From Chloroflexota bacterium (GTDB lineage Bacteria; Chloroflexota; Anaerolineae; Ardenticatenales; Ardenticatenaceae): 18,757 nucleotides of DNA. This document shows, in pieces, positions 6,843-15,179 of the stretch. The notes beneath the pieces were generated by a model. It made no database searches. It worked only from the letters and a program-made list of their open reading frames with translations, and was not told the origin of the DNA. The stretch lies in contig DOUV01000143.1 in the NCBI GenBank assembly GCA_003520455.1, positions 1 through 18,757 on the forward strand, in the 5' to 3' direction. Position numbers and translations under genes: made by a program. How positions within the stretch are numbered: position 1 is the first letter of the stretch; each line of letters opens with the position of its first letter.

Positions 6843-8588
6843 TCACACCGGCTCACCTGACCAGGACGGATTGAGGATATCGTTCACGACCCAGTAGCCT
6901 GACCCACGGACACGCGGCTGTTGGGTCATGATGACATCGAGAACGTAGGGCCGGTCGGCCGCCAGTGCCTCTTCCAACGCCGGCTTCAGATCCTCTGGCT
7001 GCTCGATACGTTTGCCTTCCGCACCGCAGGCCCGCGCCAGGGCTGCGAAGTCGGGGTTGTAGGGTTTATCCTCGGCCTCGATCTTAAATTCCGTACCGAG
7101 CATTCGCTCCCAATGGCGCTTTTGATAGAGTGAGATGACATTGAAGGAGTAATTGTTCTGCACCACCCAGACGGCATTGATGCCATATTCGACCGCCGGC
7201 AGGAGGGTTTGCATGGTCGAGCGAAATGCACCGTCGCCCACGGCCGCCACCACAGGCGCAGTGGGCCGACCCAGTTTCGCGCCCAGTGCGGCTGGTACTT
7301 CCTGACCCATCGTCCCAAAGCCGCTGCCGACGACGTGCGTCATCGGCCGCCTGAACCTCAGATGCTGGCCCACGGCGTGGCGGACGCCAACGCCGCTCAC
7401 AAAGATGCCGTCCACGGGCAGCACCTGAGCAATATCTCCCAGCAGGCGCCCAACGGTGATCGGCACATCCTTGGAGGCCTGGTCGGCCGCCAGTTCAGCC
7501 CACCACGCTTCGCGCTGGGTCCGCATCGCGCGGACCCACTCCGACGGCCGGCGGCGCGAAGTTGCCGCCTCGGCCGCTTGCAGGAATTGGCTCAAGACCG
7601 CCTGGGCATCACCCACAATTCCAGCAGTGACAGGGTAGATCTTGCCGATCTCGTGCGGGTCGATATCCACATGGATCAATTTGGCGGGCGGAATTGCAAA
7701 GAAATGTTGCCGCTTCCATGAGTTGCTATCCATCTCTGGCATCCGCGTGCCGAGCGCCAAAATGACATCCGCCTCACGCGCCAGCCGGTTACTGACCGGG
7801 GTTCCCACTGTGCCGGTAAAACCGGCTGCCAGGGGATGAGTCTCGTCGATCGCTCCCTGTCCGCTCATCGTAGTGGCAACGGGGATCTGCAAGTATTCTG
7901 CCAGGGCCGTCAGTTCAGCGCTGGCCTCGCTCAACAATACCCCGTTCCCGGCGTAGATCAGGGGCCGCTCGGCCTTGAGCAGCAGGGCCAGGGCGCGCTC
8001 GATCTCGGCCGGGTCCCCCAAAACCCGCCTCGAGGTCGGCCGGTACTGGGCGATGTCGCGCTCGTCATAGTCCAGGCGGTAGGAGTAGAAGTCCAGCGGT
8101 ACATGAACCATCACCGGGCCGGGGTTGCCGGTCAGCGCGAAGTTGAAGGCGCGTGAGATAACCTGGGGCAACAGCCGGGGGTGCGCGACCTTCCATACCC
8201 GCTTGGTCAAGGGCTTGAAGATCTCGAACTGCTCGTCGTCGTGATGGGTTCCGAGCTCCTGGAGCGCATCCGTCCCGGTGTAGAAGCTGGGAATCCCGCC
8301 CGCGAGCACCACGACCGCGGAGCTGTCCAGTAGCGCGTCGGCCAGGCCAGTCGGCGTGTTCGTGGCACCTGGCCCAACGGTCGTCACCACGATGGAAGGT
8401 TTGTGGGTGACCCGAAAGTAGGCGTCGGCCGCGTGGACCGCAATCTGCTCGTGTGGGACTGAAATGTACTTGATTTTCGAGTCGATGAGAGCATCAACTA
8501 ACGCCAGGTTGCCGTGACCAACCAGTCCAAAGGCATACTCGACGCCCTGGCGTTCGAGATGTCGGATAATTGCCTCTCCACCTGTCAT
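6843..8588 (-). CDS. ThDP-dependent acetolactate-synthase-like enzyme
   Basis: The protein has about 581 aa and the full three-domain plan. The PYR domain begins MTGGEAII, with activating glutamate E47 (PHEQIAVH). The central domain carries RPLIYAGNGV and VILALGTRMPEMD. The PP domain has the cofactor motif GDGAF (451) to QNN (479). ATG 8588 gives the family N-terminus; AAGGAGG lies 12 nt upstream, so TTG 8594 is also possible. The C-terminal tail VRGSGYWVVNDILNP is longer than in plain acetolactate synthases. It is not obviously IlvB, since no regulatory subunit gene is present. Likely reactions are decarboxylation, carboligation or hydrolytic C-C cleavage of a 2-oxo acid or a cyclic dione (as in IolD), and the sequence does not decide between them. 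Confidence 0.93.
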   Translation of the reverse strand: MTGGEAIIRHLERQGVEYAFGLVGHGNLALVDALIDSKIKYISVPHEQIAVHAADAYFRVTHKPSIVVTTVGPGATNTPTGLADALLDSSAVVVLAGGIPSFYTGTDALQELGTHHDDEQFEIFKPLTKRVWKVAHPRLLPQVISRAFNFALTGNPGPVMVHVPLDFYSYRLDYDERDIAQYRPTSRRVLGDPAEIERALALLLKAERPLIYAGNGVLLSEASAELTALAEYLQIPVATTMSGQGAIDETHPLAAGFTGTVGTPVSNRLAREADVILALGTRMPEMDSNSWKRQHFFAIPPAKLIHVDIDPHEIGKIYPVTAGIVGDAQAVLSQFLQAAEAATSRRRPSEWVRAMRTQREAWWAELAADQASKDVPITVGRLLGDIAQVLPVDGIFVSGVGVRHAVGQHLRFRRPMTHVVGSGFGTMGQEVPAALGAKLGRPTAPVVAAVGDGAFRSTMQTLLPAVEYGINAVWVVQNNYSFNVISLYQKRHWERMLGTEFKIEAEDKPYNPDFAALARACGAEGKRIEQPEDLKPALEEALAADRPYVLDVIMTQQPRVRGSGYWVVNDILNPSWSGEPV

Positions 8589-8643
8589 CTGCAAAAGAAT
8601 CCTCCTTCTCAATTGGGCCAGCTGTCCTGCCGCGTTGTGGCAT

Positions 8644-9399
8644 TTAGCTCGCAAGTGGGAAGCGCGGGGTTATCCCGTGCTTGATCACGAACGGCAGCCA
8701 TTGTCGGCTCATCACTGCCATGACTGCATCACAAACGCAATGCCTGGCCGCCTGCCGGCTCTCCTCAGAGACCGCGGCAGTGTGCGGGGTGATGATCACG
8801 CTGCCGCATCTCAGCAGCGGATTGTCAGCGGTCGGCGGTTCCTGGGCCACGAGATCCAACGCCGCACCGGCGGTCTGGCCCTGTTGCAGCGCGCAAACCA
8901 AAGCCTCCTCCAGTAAGAGGCCGAAGCCTCGCAGCCTGGCGGCAACCCGCCGCGCGATAGTGCCGAAGCCGATAAACCCCACCAGCTGGCCGCGTAATCG
9001 GTGGATTGACCGGATGGTGACATAGCTCCACTCGCCACGGTGAACCGAACAGCCGTACTCGACCAGGCGGCGGGCGCAGGTCAGAAGCAACCCGGCGCAA
9101 TGGTCGGCAACCGCTTCCACACAATAGCCAGTAATGATGGCAACGACGATGCCGAGATCCGTAGCTACGTTGACATCGATGTTCTCGACGCCGATAGCGT
9201 AGCGGACCGCGACTTGACAGCGCGTCAGGCGCTCCAACACCACGTGATGGGCACCCCCTGATTGACCAGGGCGTCAGCATTGCGCCCGGCGACGATCAAC
9301 TCAGCCTCGCTCAATCGGCCAGGGCCAGCCTTGCGCTCGAACATATACGGCTCGTAGTCTTCGTTAGAGCGGTCTGTTAAAGAGACTTTGGAGGTCATC
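8644..9399 (-). pseudogene. Broken D-isomer-specific 2-hydroxyacid dehydrogenase
   Basis: The N-terminal part begins at ATG 9399 (MTSKVSLTDRSNEDYEPYMF) and runs to a stop after GVPITWCWSA. The homologous sequence continues in the next frame from about 9243 (VLERLTRCQVAVRYAIGVEN), so a single-base shift near 9245 splits the gene. The NAD loop is altered to GFIGFGTIARRVA. At about 8917 the sequence jumps from RLRGFGL directly to LEEALVCALQ. This deletes roughly 75 residues that normally hold the second half of the Rossmann fold and the catalytic arginine of the N-T-A-R-G motif. The later glutamate (AQEPP) and histidine (TPHTA) survive. Two independent lesions make function very unlikely. It sits between the cupin and the ThDP enzyme in the same orientation. 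Confidence 0.87.
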
Positions 9400-9413
9400 T
9401 CACGGCCTGCGGG

Positions 9414-9782
9414 TTACAATTTCCCCCCGAGCTTCCGGGTCGCGATCTGCATTGTCATTCGGAACTCGGCCCTGGGACTGAACTCCAGCACCTCGGTGTC
9501 CTCTAAGAACTCCGCCGTGTGGCCCGGTGGGATGTAATATGCCTGTCCGGCCTCGATGATTTCCTCACCGTCCCGCCCTCGGAAGCGCATCCGTCCCTTG
9601 AAGACATAGCCCCAATGCGCCGACGGGCATTGGCCGCCGGGCAGCTCCGCAAACAGCGAGGCCGATTCCAACCCTGCGGGCAATCGTTGAAACGCAACGG
9701 TCATCTCGCCCCAATCCACCAGCCGGGTCTCGCCATCCCCATGCTGGAAGACGATCGGCACATCCTCTTGCGCTGCGTGCAT
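9414..9782 (-). CDS. Small single-domain cupin
   Basis: The protein has 122 aa. The start ATG 9782 is set by GAGGAG about 6 nt upstream; ATG 9800 is a weaker alternative. It shows a cupin barrel: motif 1 region SAHWGYVFKGRMRFRGRDGE and motif 2 EAGQAYYIPPGHTAEF. Motif 1 lacks the usual HxH pair and keeps one histidine (HWGYV), a variant seen in a common small-cupin subfamily. A metal could still be bound using H of GHTAEF and a glutamate, or the protein may simply bind a ligand. It lies 14 nt before the broken dehydrogenase and after the transporter hairpins. Possible roles are sugar isomerase, dioxygenase or sensor of the pathway substrate. Confidence 0.88.
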   Translation of the reverse strand: MHAAQEDVPIVFQHGDGETRLVDWGEMTVAFQRLPAGLESASLFAELPGGQCPSAHWGYVFKGRMRFRGRDGEEIIEAGQAYYIPPGHTAEFLEDTEVLEFSPRAEFRMTMQIATRKLGGKL

Positions 9783-9915
9783 GATCACTCCTCGCTCCAT
9801 TTCAGGCACTATTGCCCGCCGGGCCGCCGAACTTTTCCCGCAGGATGTGGCTGGGCCGACGGCCAACGCCTATGCATACTACGGAAGAACTCCGGCCAAA
9901 AACGCCAGCCGCCTT

Positions 9916-9974
9916 AGGGCCCCGCGGCCCTGATACGATCCCGGCTGTGGGTAGGAAGCACCCTACCCACAGCC
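9916..9974 (-). terminator. Two hairpins behind the transporter genes
   Basis: A perfect 13-bp inverted repeat (ggctgtgggtagg, 6-nt loop, 9943-9974) begins 17 nt past the binding-protein stop. It is followed by a second, 6-bp GC-rich hairpin (agggcc/ggccct, 9916-9931). Neither is followed by a T-run, so they may act as a weak terminator or as a 3' stabiliser of the abundant binding-protein mRNA. The remaining gap to the cupin start at 9782 shows no convincing promoter. Confidence 0.6.
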
Positions 9975-9990
9975 ATGACAAGGAGGAGGC

Positions 9991-11643
9991 TCATTTATCC
10001 AGCCAGACGCCATCCATCAGGCGCGATCCGTCGGGGCGGATTCTCCAGTCGTGAACATAGGAACGAACCAGGCTGATATTGGGCACCGTCTGGACCAAGA
10101 TCACAGGCAGATCCTCGTTGACGATCTCCTGCATCCGTGCGAGCAGCTTCTTGGCCTCCTCGGGGTTGGAGGTCTGCTTGGCCTTGGGCCGCAACTCCTC
10201 CATCTCCGGGTTGTTGTAGACCCCGGCATTGACAAATCGCCGGATAATCAGGTCGAAGAAGCCATTGGGATCCCCCGCGATGCCGATGCTGTTCCAGGTT
10301 ACGTCGTAATTCTGAGTGAGGTACTTGTCCAGCCATACGCTCAGTTCAGATTTGTTGATGTTCAGCTTGACACCACACTTCGCCAGCCCTGCCTGCCAGA
10401 TGGTTGTCATCGCCTCAGCATCCGCTGCGCCCGCCTCCCCGACGGGAATCTCCACGCTGAACTCGAGGTTCTTGACCCCTTCAGCGTCCAGCATTTGCCT
10501 ACATTTTTCAGGGTCATAGGGATAGCCGGGCGGCGAGATATGGGAGGGGCTGGAAGGCGGGACCGGGCTCGTCAATTGTTCACCCTGGCCCAGGAACACC
10601 GAACGCTGGATGGCATCCTTGTCCAATGCATACGCCAGAGCCTTGCGAACATTCTTGTTCTTGAGGATGTATTCGTTGTTGAGGCCCGTCATGTGATAGA
10701 AGTGGAAGAAGTTGGATGACGCGGATTGAACCACCTGGATGTCCTCAGAAGAGAGGAATTGCACGGCATCCACCACAGAAGCCTCGCGGATCGCGTCGAC
10801 CTCGCCACTCTGAAGGTTCGCAATCGCCGAGCGTACGTCAGGTAGTACTCGGAAGACAATCTGGTCAACCAGTGTTTCATCCGGATTCCAATAGTCCGGA
10901 TTCTTTTCCAACGTGATGTGATCGTTGGGGACCCATTCTTTAAACTTGTAGGGGCCGGTGCCGATCGGGTCTGTCTTCAACGTGTCTGTGGTGGAACCGG
11001 TCGGGACGATTGCCACAAATGTCGCATCGTGTATCCACCATCCTTGAGGGGTCGTCATATGGAATACGATCGTATGATCATCGGGGACATCGATGCTTTC
11101 GATGTACTGAGCACGCTTGTTAATGTACGTCCCCATTGTCTTGATACGGTTGAAGGTAAACTCGACGTCCTTGGCGGTTACCGGCTCGCCGTTGTGGAAC
11201 TTGGCCTCTTTGCGCAAGTGGAACGTGTAGGTTTTCGAATCTGGACTGATCTCCCACGACTCAGCCAGATCGGGCTGGACTTGCTCATTCTCGTCGTAAC
11301 TCGTCAGCCCGTCAAAGACTAAGTTGCGAATTACGTCCTCATAGAGATCAAGCGGATTGGAGTGGGGATCGTAGTTGTCGATGTCTCCTCCAATGGCGAT
11401 TCGGAGCGTGCCACCGGGCTTTTTCGCTGAGCCCGGCGTCGGCGTCACAACCTTCTCGACAACCTGGGTCACCTGCTTTTCGACGACGACCGTTGTCTGC
11501 TTTTCGACGATGACCGTCGCCTGCTTCTCGACAACCTGGGTCACCACCTTCTCCACCGTCTGCGGTGTGGGTGCCTGACCACATGCTGCGATCACGAGGG
11601 CCAGCAAAAGAGCGGCAACGACGATGCCAACGTACCGTTTCAT
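9991..11643 (-). CDS. ABC transporter substrate-binding lipoprotein, peptide/nickel (SBP_bac_5) family
   Basis: The protein has 550 aa. It has an N-terminal lipoprotein signal, MKRYVGIVVAALLLALVIAAC, with lipid-modified C21. Residues 30-66 form a linker of five VEK repeats with an 8-residue period. The SBP_bac_5 domain starts at GGTLRIAIGGDIDNYDPH and includes the family signature LAESWEISPDSKTYTFHLRKEAKFHNGEPVTAKDV. ATG 11643 is chosen because AGGAGGG precedes it; the upstream in-frame codon at 11682 would spoil the signal peptide. The protein is anchored outside the membrane and delivers its ligand to the two permeases encoded just upstream. Despite the family name, many members bind oligosaccharides or other solutes, and the ligand here may be the substrate of the catabolic cluster. 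Confidence 0.96.
   Translation of the reverse strand: MKRYVGIVVAALLLALVIAACGQAPTPQTVEKVVTQVVEKQATVIVEKQTTVVVEKQVTQVVEKVVTPTPGSAKKPGGTLRIAIGGDIDNYDPHSNPLDLYEDVIRNLVFDGLTSYDENEQVQPDLAESWEISPDSKTYTFHLRKEAKFHNGEPVTAKDVEFTFNRIKTMGTYINKRAQYIESIDVPDDHTIVFHMTTPQGWWIHDATFVAIVPTGSTTDTLKTDPIGTGPYKFKEWVPNDHITLEKNPDYWNPDETLVDQIVFRVLPDVRSAIANLQSGEVDAIREASVVDAVQFLSSEDIQVVQSASSNFFHFYHMTGLNNEYILKNKNVRKALAYALDKDAIQRSVFLGQGEQLTSPVPPSSPSHISPPGYPYDPEKCRQMLDAEGVKNLEFSVEIPVGEAGAADAEAMTTIWQAGLAKCGVKLNINKSELSVWLDKYLTQNYDVTWNSIGIAGDPNGFFDLIIRRFVNAGVYNNPEMEELRPKAKQTSNPEEAKKLLARMQEIVNEDLPVILVQTVPNISLVRSYVHDWRIRPDGSRLMDGVWLDK
11446..11556 (-). repeat. 24-bp tandem repeats encoding the VEK linker
   Basis: Five units of about 24 bp encode VEK at residues 30, 38, 46, 54 and 62 of the lipoprotein. 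The 20-mer cttctcgacaacctgggtca occurs twice exactly. The units are rich in Val, Thr, Gln, Glu and Lys and lie between the lipid anchor and the ligand-binding domain, so they probably act as a spacer through the cell envelope. Confidence 0.85.
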
Positions 11644-11724
11644 GGGTCCCTCCTCTGGGTGAGCTAGTCGATGCGAATGCACCGTACTTCAGAAACTCTA
11701 CAGGGTTCTGTCCTCCCAGCGGCG

Positions 11725-12645
11725 CTAGGCTGATCGAGCTCCGCGCAGGCGCGGATCGAGGTGATCACGCAATCGGTCACCGAGAAAATTGAAGACCAAC
11801 ACCGTCAGGAAGATCGAAACACCGGGAGCCAGAAGATACCATGGGGCCAGGACGCTGAACCGCTGAGCGGCCTGCAACATAGTGCCCCAGGTCGGGGTCG
11901 GGGGTTGAACACCTAACCCTAGATAGCTAAGAGATGCCTCCGTCAGAATCGTGAAGGCCATTCCGATCGTGGCTTGAACCAGCACAGGCGCCATGGTGTT
12001 GGGCAAAATAGTGCGGAACATGATCCGACTCGTGGGTGCGCCGATGACCCGACTGGCCAGGACGTAGTCGAGTTGCTTGATCGTTAGAACGCTGCCGCGT
12101 ACCAGACGAGCGAAACGAGGAACGTAGACCAACGCCATTACCAGGATGATCGTGAAGGCTGAAGGGCCAAGCGCGGAGACAACGAGGATTGCAAAGAGGA
12201 TCGATGGAAACGCCAAGAGTCCGTCCTGGGCGCGCATAATGATCATATCGAGCGTCCCACTATAGGTTCCCGCCAATAATCCGAGCGGAACGCCGACCAC
12301 CAGGCTGAGCCCAATTGCTGAGAGCGCGATAAACATCTCCACTCGTGCTGCATGAACTAATCGGCTCCAGATATCGCGCCCTAGCTCATCGGTCCCCAGC
12401 CAATACTGGCGCGAGGGGGGCACCAGCGCGGCCTGGGGATGAATATCATTCGGGGCAAACGACGCTAGTGAGCCGGGTACTACGGCGGCCAGGACAAGAA
12501 ACACCAAAAAGATAAGCGCCACCCCTTCTGCCCGGCTGTGGATCTTGACTCCCGGCAATCGTCCCAGCCAGCCCGAGTCCTCCACCGTTCGGGCGGAGGA
12601 TAGCGCGAGCGTATGAATTTCGGATATAGGAGATTTTTGAGCCAT
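11725..12645 (-). CDS. ABC transporter permease, DppC/OppC type
   Basis: An inner-membrane permease of about 306 aa. The first membrane helix (GVALIFLVFLVLAAVVPG) is followed by the DppC-type loop with WLGTDELGRDIWSRLV. Five more helices and the ATPase-contacting EAA segment (ASRVIGAPTSRIMFRTILPN) complete it, and it ends DPRLRG. The start may be ATG 12645, with a weak AGG upstream, or ATG 12675, 10 codons earlier; neither has a strong ribosome site. It follows the DppB-type gene and precedes the binding protein by 81 bp. The two permeases would form the membrane pore. No ATPase gene is in the window. Confidence 0.94.
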   Translation of the reverse strand: MAQKSPISEIHTLALSSARTVEDSGWLGRLPGVKIHSRAEGVALIFLVFLVLAAVVPGSLASFAPNDIHPQAALVPPSRQYWLGTDELGRDIWSRLVHAARVEMFIALSAIGLSLVVGVPLGLLAGTYSGTLDMIIMRAQDGLLAFPSILFAILVVSALGPSAFTIILVMALVYVPRFARLVRGSVLTIKQLDYVLASRVIGAPTSRIMFRTILPNTMAPVLVQATIGMAFTILTEASLSYLGLGVQPPTPTWGTMLQAAQRFSVLAPWYLLAPGVSIFLTVLVFNFLGDRLRDHLDPRLRGARSA

Positions 12646-12712
12646 CTTTACCTGTGTGACCCCATCACGGATCATGGATCACGCAAGGCTTTACCGATCG
12701 CGGCAGGGATCC

Positions 12713-13660
12713 TTATCTGCTGAACCGTATCCGAGGGTCCACCACACCATAGGCCATGTCGACGAACAAATTGATCAGCACGAAGGCTAGTGACGAGAAT
12801 AGTACGACGCCCTGTACCAGCGGGTAATCGCGGTTGAAAATGGCTTGAACGGCCAACCAGCCGATGCCTGACCAGCCAAAGACCTGTTCCACGATGACGA
12901 CACCGCCCAACAGCGAGCCGACGAGGATCCCCAGGATAGTCAATAGTGAAATGAGCGAGTTAGGCAACGCATGACCCATCAGGACGACACGATCAGCCAG
13001 TCCTTTTGCCCGCGCTGTGCGGATGTAATCTTGATGCAGGACCTCTAAGAGATCCGCACGTAAGAATCGCGAAATATAGGCTGACAGATAGAGGCCAAGA
13101 GTAATCGCGGGAAGCATCACATGGCGCAGGCTGCGCATTGGGTCCTCCCAAAACGGGACGTACCCCGAAGCCGGCAGCCAGCGCAGGCGCACGCTAAAAA
13201 GTGAAATGAGCAAAATACCGAACCAGAAGCTGGGGATTGCGATGCCGGCAGCCGCGAAGAGGTTGATACCATAATCAACCCAAGATCGGTGGCGAACTGC
13301 AGAAAGAATGCCGGCTGGGAAGCCTATCATCAGCCCGATCACGAGGGAGATTACGACGAGCTCCACGGTGGCCGGTAGCCGACCGAGGATCAGACTCATC
13401 ACGGGAGCCTTGTTGCGGACCGAGCGCCCGAGATCCCCCGTCAGCACATTCCCGAGCCAAATCACGTACTGCGCAGGTAATGGACGGTCCAGCCCCATCT
13501 GGCGTCGCAGCGCTTGTACCTCTTCGATGGTCGCGTCCGTACCCAGCATCACCTTTGCCGGGTCGCCAGGCGTCAATTGCAGCGCCAGGAAGACCACAAC
13601 CGAAACGATGAACAAGACTGAAATTGAAGCAATGAGGCGACGGATAATGAATCGGAGCAT
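12713..13660 (-). CDS. ABC transporter permease, DppB/OppB type
   Basis: The protein has 315 aa. It starts MLRFIIRRLIASISVLFIVSVV, the usual first helix of DppB permeases, and continues with FLALQLTPGDPAKVMLG, RQMGLDRPLPAQYVIWLGN and LTGDLGRS. It carries the EAA segment DYIRTARAKGLADRVVLMGHALPN and ends VDPRIRFSR. ATG 13660 has AGAAGGG upstream; a longer frame to 13711 adds non-family residues. It is the first transporter gene, lying 235 bp behind the regulator. It pairs with the DppC-type permease to form the channel for the solute brought by the lipoprotein. Confidence 0.95.
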   Translation of the reverse strand: MLRFIIRRLIASISVLFIVSVVVFLALQLTPGDPAKVMLGTDATIEEVQALRRQMGLDRPLPAQYVIWLGNVLTGDLGRSVRNKAPVMSLILGRLPATVELVVISLVIGLMIGFPAGILSAVRHRSWVDYGINLFAAAGIAIPSFWFGILLISLFSVRLRWLPASGYVPFWEDPMRSLRHVMLPAITLGLYLSAYISRFLRADLLEVLHQDYIRTARAKGLADRVVLMGHALPNSLISLLTILGILVGSLLGGVVIVEQVFGWSGIGWLAVQAIFNRDYPLVQGVVLFSSLAFVLINLFVDMAYGVVDPRIRFSR

Positions 13661-13895
13661 TATTCTCGCCCTTCTGGCCCTTTCGAGCGGATGCCGATAA
13701 GCAACATCCAAGGACTCACACGACCGCCTATCTTTATAGGCTGCCAGGTCTCTGTGCAGACCTGTCGAGCGAAGGCGAGGGGGAGGTCGTGCTATTTCGA
13801 TTGATCAAGCCCGCCGTCACCAATCCGTAGCCTCAGACATTGGCAGCAGCCCTTTGCGAGCTTCGTCCTGCGCCACAAGCTTCAACAAAATTCCG
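13661..13895 (-). other. Intergenic region between regulator and transporter with two small palindromes
   Basis: No gene is visible in these 235 bp. Two adjacent inverted repeats occur: caggtct/agacctg around 6 nt (13745-13764) and cctat/atagg around 4 nt (13727-13740). The second contains TATAAA on the minus strand, a possible -10 box, but no good -35 sits 16 to 18 nt upstream. The site may be a regulator-controlled promoter for the transporter or simply a hairpin between cotranscribed genes. Confidence 0.35.
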
Positions 13896-14717
13896 TTACG
13901 TCAAGCGACCGTCCTGCTCCAACAAGTAGACAAGTTCCCCAGAGGCGGTCTCGGCTGTCTTTCGAAGAGTGCAGGCTATCTCGGACACTCGCTCCAGGGT
14001 GATTCGTGAAGACGGACCAGACACGCAGATCGATGCTACAGCGGTCCTGTCAGGCGCCAGGACCGGGACCGCGATGCAGCGCAGTCCGATTTCCGATTCT
14101 TCATCGTCCAAAAAATATCCTTGCTCGATCGATATCGCGAGGGTTTCTCTAAGCTTTTCCGGATCGGTGATTGTCTTCGGGGTTCTGCACTCGACTGGCT
14201 CGCGGAGGATTTCCTCAACTTGGTTGGAAGACATGTACGCCAGGAGCGCTCGCCCAATGGCACTCGACGAGAGCGAGACTCGCTGGCCAATGGGTGCCCC
14301 GGTGCGGATTGTTTGCGGGCTTTGCACCTTATCGATATAGACTGCACCGCCGCGATTGTCCGCAATCGCGACATACGCCGTTTCTTTCGTCTCTTCGACC
14401 AACTGCGTGAGGTACTGGTGAATGCGGTCCCGGGCCGAGACGCTACCGAGCCAGCGCGCACCAAGCTCAAAGAGCCTGAAGCCGATACGGTACCGTTCGG
14501 TCGCTGGGTTCTGCTCCAGGACACCGATATGAACCAACGTCGCTACCAGGCGCTGAACCGAACTTTTCGGCTCGCCGATCTTCCGGCTCAGCTCTCGTAT
14601 CCCCAGTTCTGGAGTATCGGAATCCAAGGCCTCTAAGATCTCGAAGGCGCGGAGCACCGTTTTTGAGTAGACGTTGGTCTCCGCGCGCTGCGTAGCTTCC
14701 TGTAGCTCAAGTTTCAT
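13896..14717 (-). CDS. IclR-family transcriptional regulator
   Basis: The protein has 273 aa. An N-terminal winged helix-turn-helix (residues 17-80; LGIRELSRKIGEPKSSVQRLVATL) is followed by the IclR effector-binding domain: AYVAIADNRGGAVYIDKV, the GQRVSLSSSAIGRALLAY segment, and GYFLDDEESEIGLRCIAVPV. ATG 14717 has a GAAGGAA ribosome site. IclR proteins bind short palindromes as dimers of dimers and respond to small catabolic intermediates. It is the first gene of the whole minus-strand run, just downstream of a strong promoter and a palindromic site, which fits autoregulation and control of the transporter and catabolic genes. Confidence 0.95.
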   Translation of the reverse strand: MKLELQEATQRAETNVYSKTVLRAFEILEALDSDTPELGIRELSRKIGEPKSSVQRLVATLVHIGVLEQNPATERYRIGFRLFELGARWLGSVSARDRIHQYLTQLVEETKETAYVAIADNRGGAVYIDKVQSPQTIRTGAPIGQRVSLSSSAIGRALLAYMSSNQVEEILREPVECRTPKTITDPEKLRETLAISIEQGYFLDDEESEIGLRCIAVPVLAPDRTAVASICVSGPSSRITLERVSEIACTLRKTAETASGELVYLLEQDGRLT

Positions 14718-14817
14718 CTATTCCTTCGCCGTTCGACTGTTTCTACTACTTCGACGATCCCGCTGGCTATCCGGCTCCAACACTTGCTTACCAAGCCCTA
14801 TCGGTTCTACCTTTGCC

Positions 14818-14849
14818 GTGTCCCAATTGTTGGGACACCGTCCCAATTT
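14818..14849 (-). promoter_or_regulatory. Likely IclR operator: palindrome plus a third half-site
   Basis: A perfect 9-bp inverted repeat (gtgtcccaa / ttgggacac, 3-nt spacer, 14818-14838) is followed by a third copy of the half-site, TCCCAATT, at 14841. It lies exactly 20 bp (two helical turns) from the TCCCAATT at 14821. The block covers about +6 to +38 of the predicted regulator transcript, the classic place for repression. Confidence 0.72.
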
Positions 14850-14861
14850 CTGGTCATTGTT

Positions 14862-14891
14862 ATTGTATTACATTTGTCCTTTCGTTGTCAA
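14862..14891 (-). promoter_or_regulatory. Sigma70-like promoter of the IclR-type regulator
   Basis: On the minus strand a perfect TTGACA (14891-14886) is followed after 18 nt by TACAAT (14867-14862). The surroundings are AT-rich in a high-GC region. Predicted transcription starts near 14855, just before the palindromic operator. It could drive the regulator alone or the whole downstream cluster. Confidence 0.75.
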
Positions 14892-15179
14892 GAGCTTGGC
14901 GCCACACCTGCAGGATTGCTCACAAAGCAGGATGATAGTGTAAAGCTGGCATCGTCACGGATGAAAAAGGGGCGCGTGCGCGGGAGGCGCGAGAGGAAAT
15001 TAACCGGAGGCAGACGCCGGTCGAAGATCGATTCGACCTGGTCCTGCGAGCCTGTTCAATAGGCGGATTCAGGGCGCGGCGAGGCACCCTCATCTGTGGC
15101 CCCGGAAGGGGAGCATGGAGAGCAGTCTCTCGTGAGCAGCGGGCCCGGCGGGCGTCAGAGTACCCAAGGAAAGGATGGG
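14892..15179. other. Gene-free stretch with a small palindrome
   Basis: No protein with recognisable features was found on either strand. A perfect 7-bp inverted repeat (ggtcgaa/ttcgacc, 6-nt loop) lies at 15019-15038. The right half, from about 15090, is probably the 5' flank of the adjoining IS110 remnant, ending in an AAGGAAAGG ribosome site. Confidence 0.4.

Noticed and set aside
9977..9990. AAGGAGGAGG on the plus strand as a ribosome site
   Set aside because: No start codon or coding frame follows; it lies against the end of the binding-protein gene.
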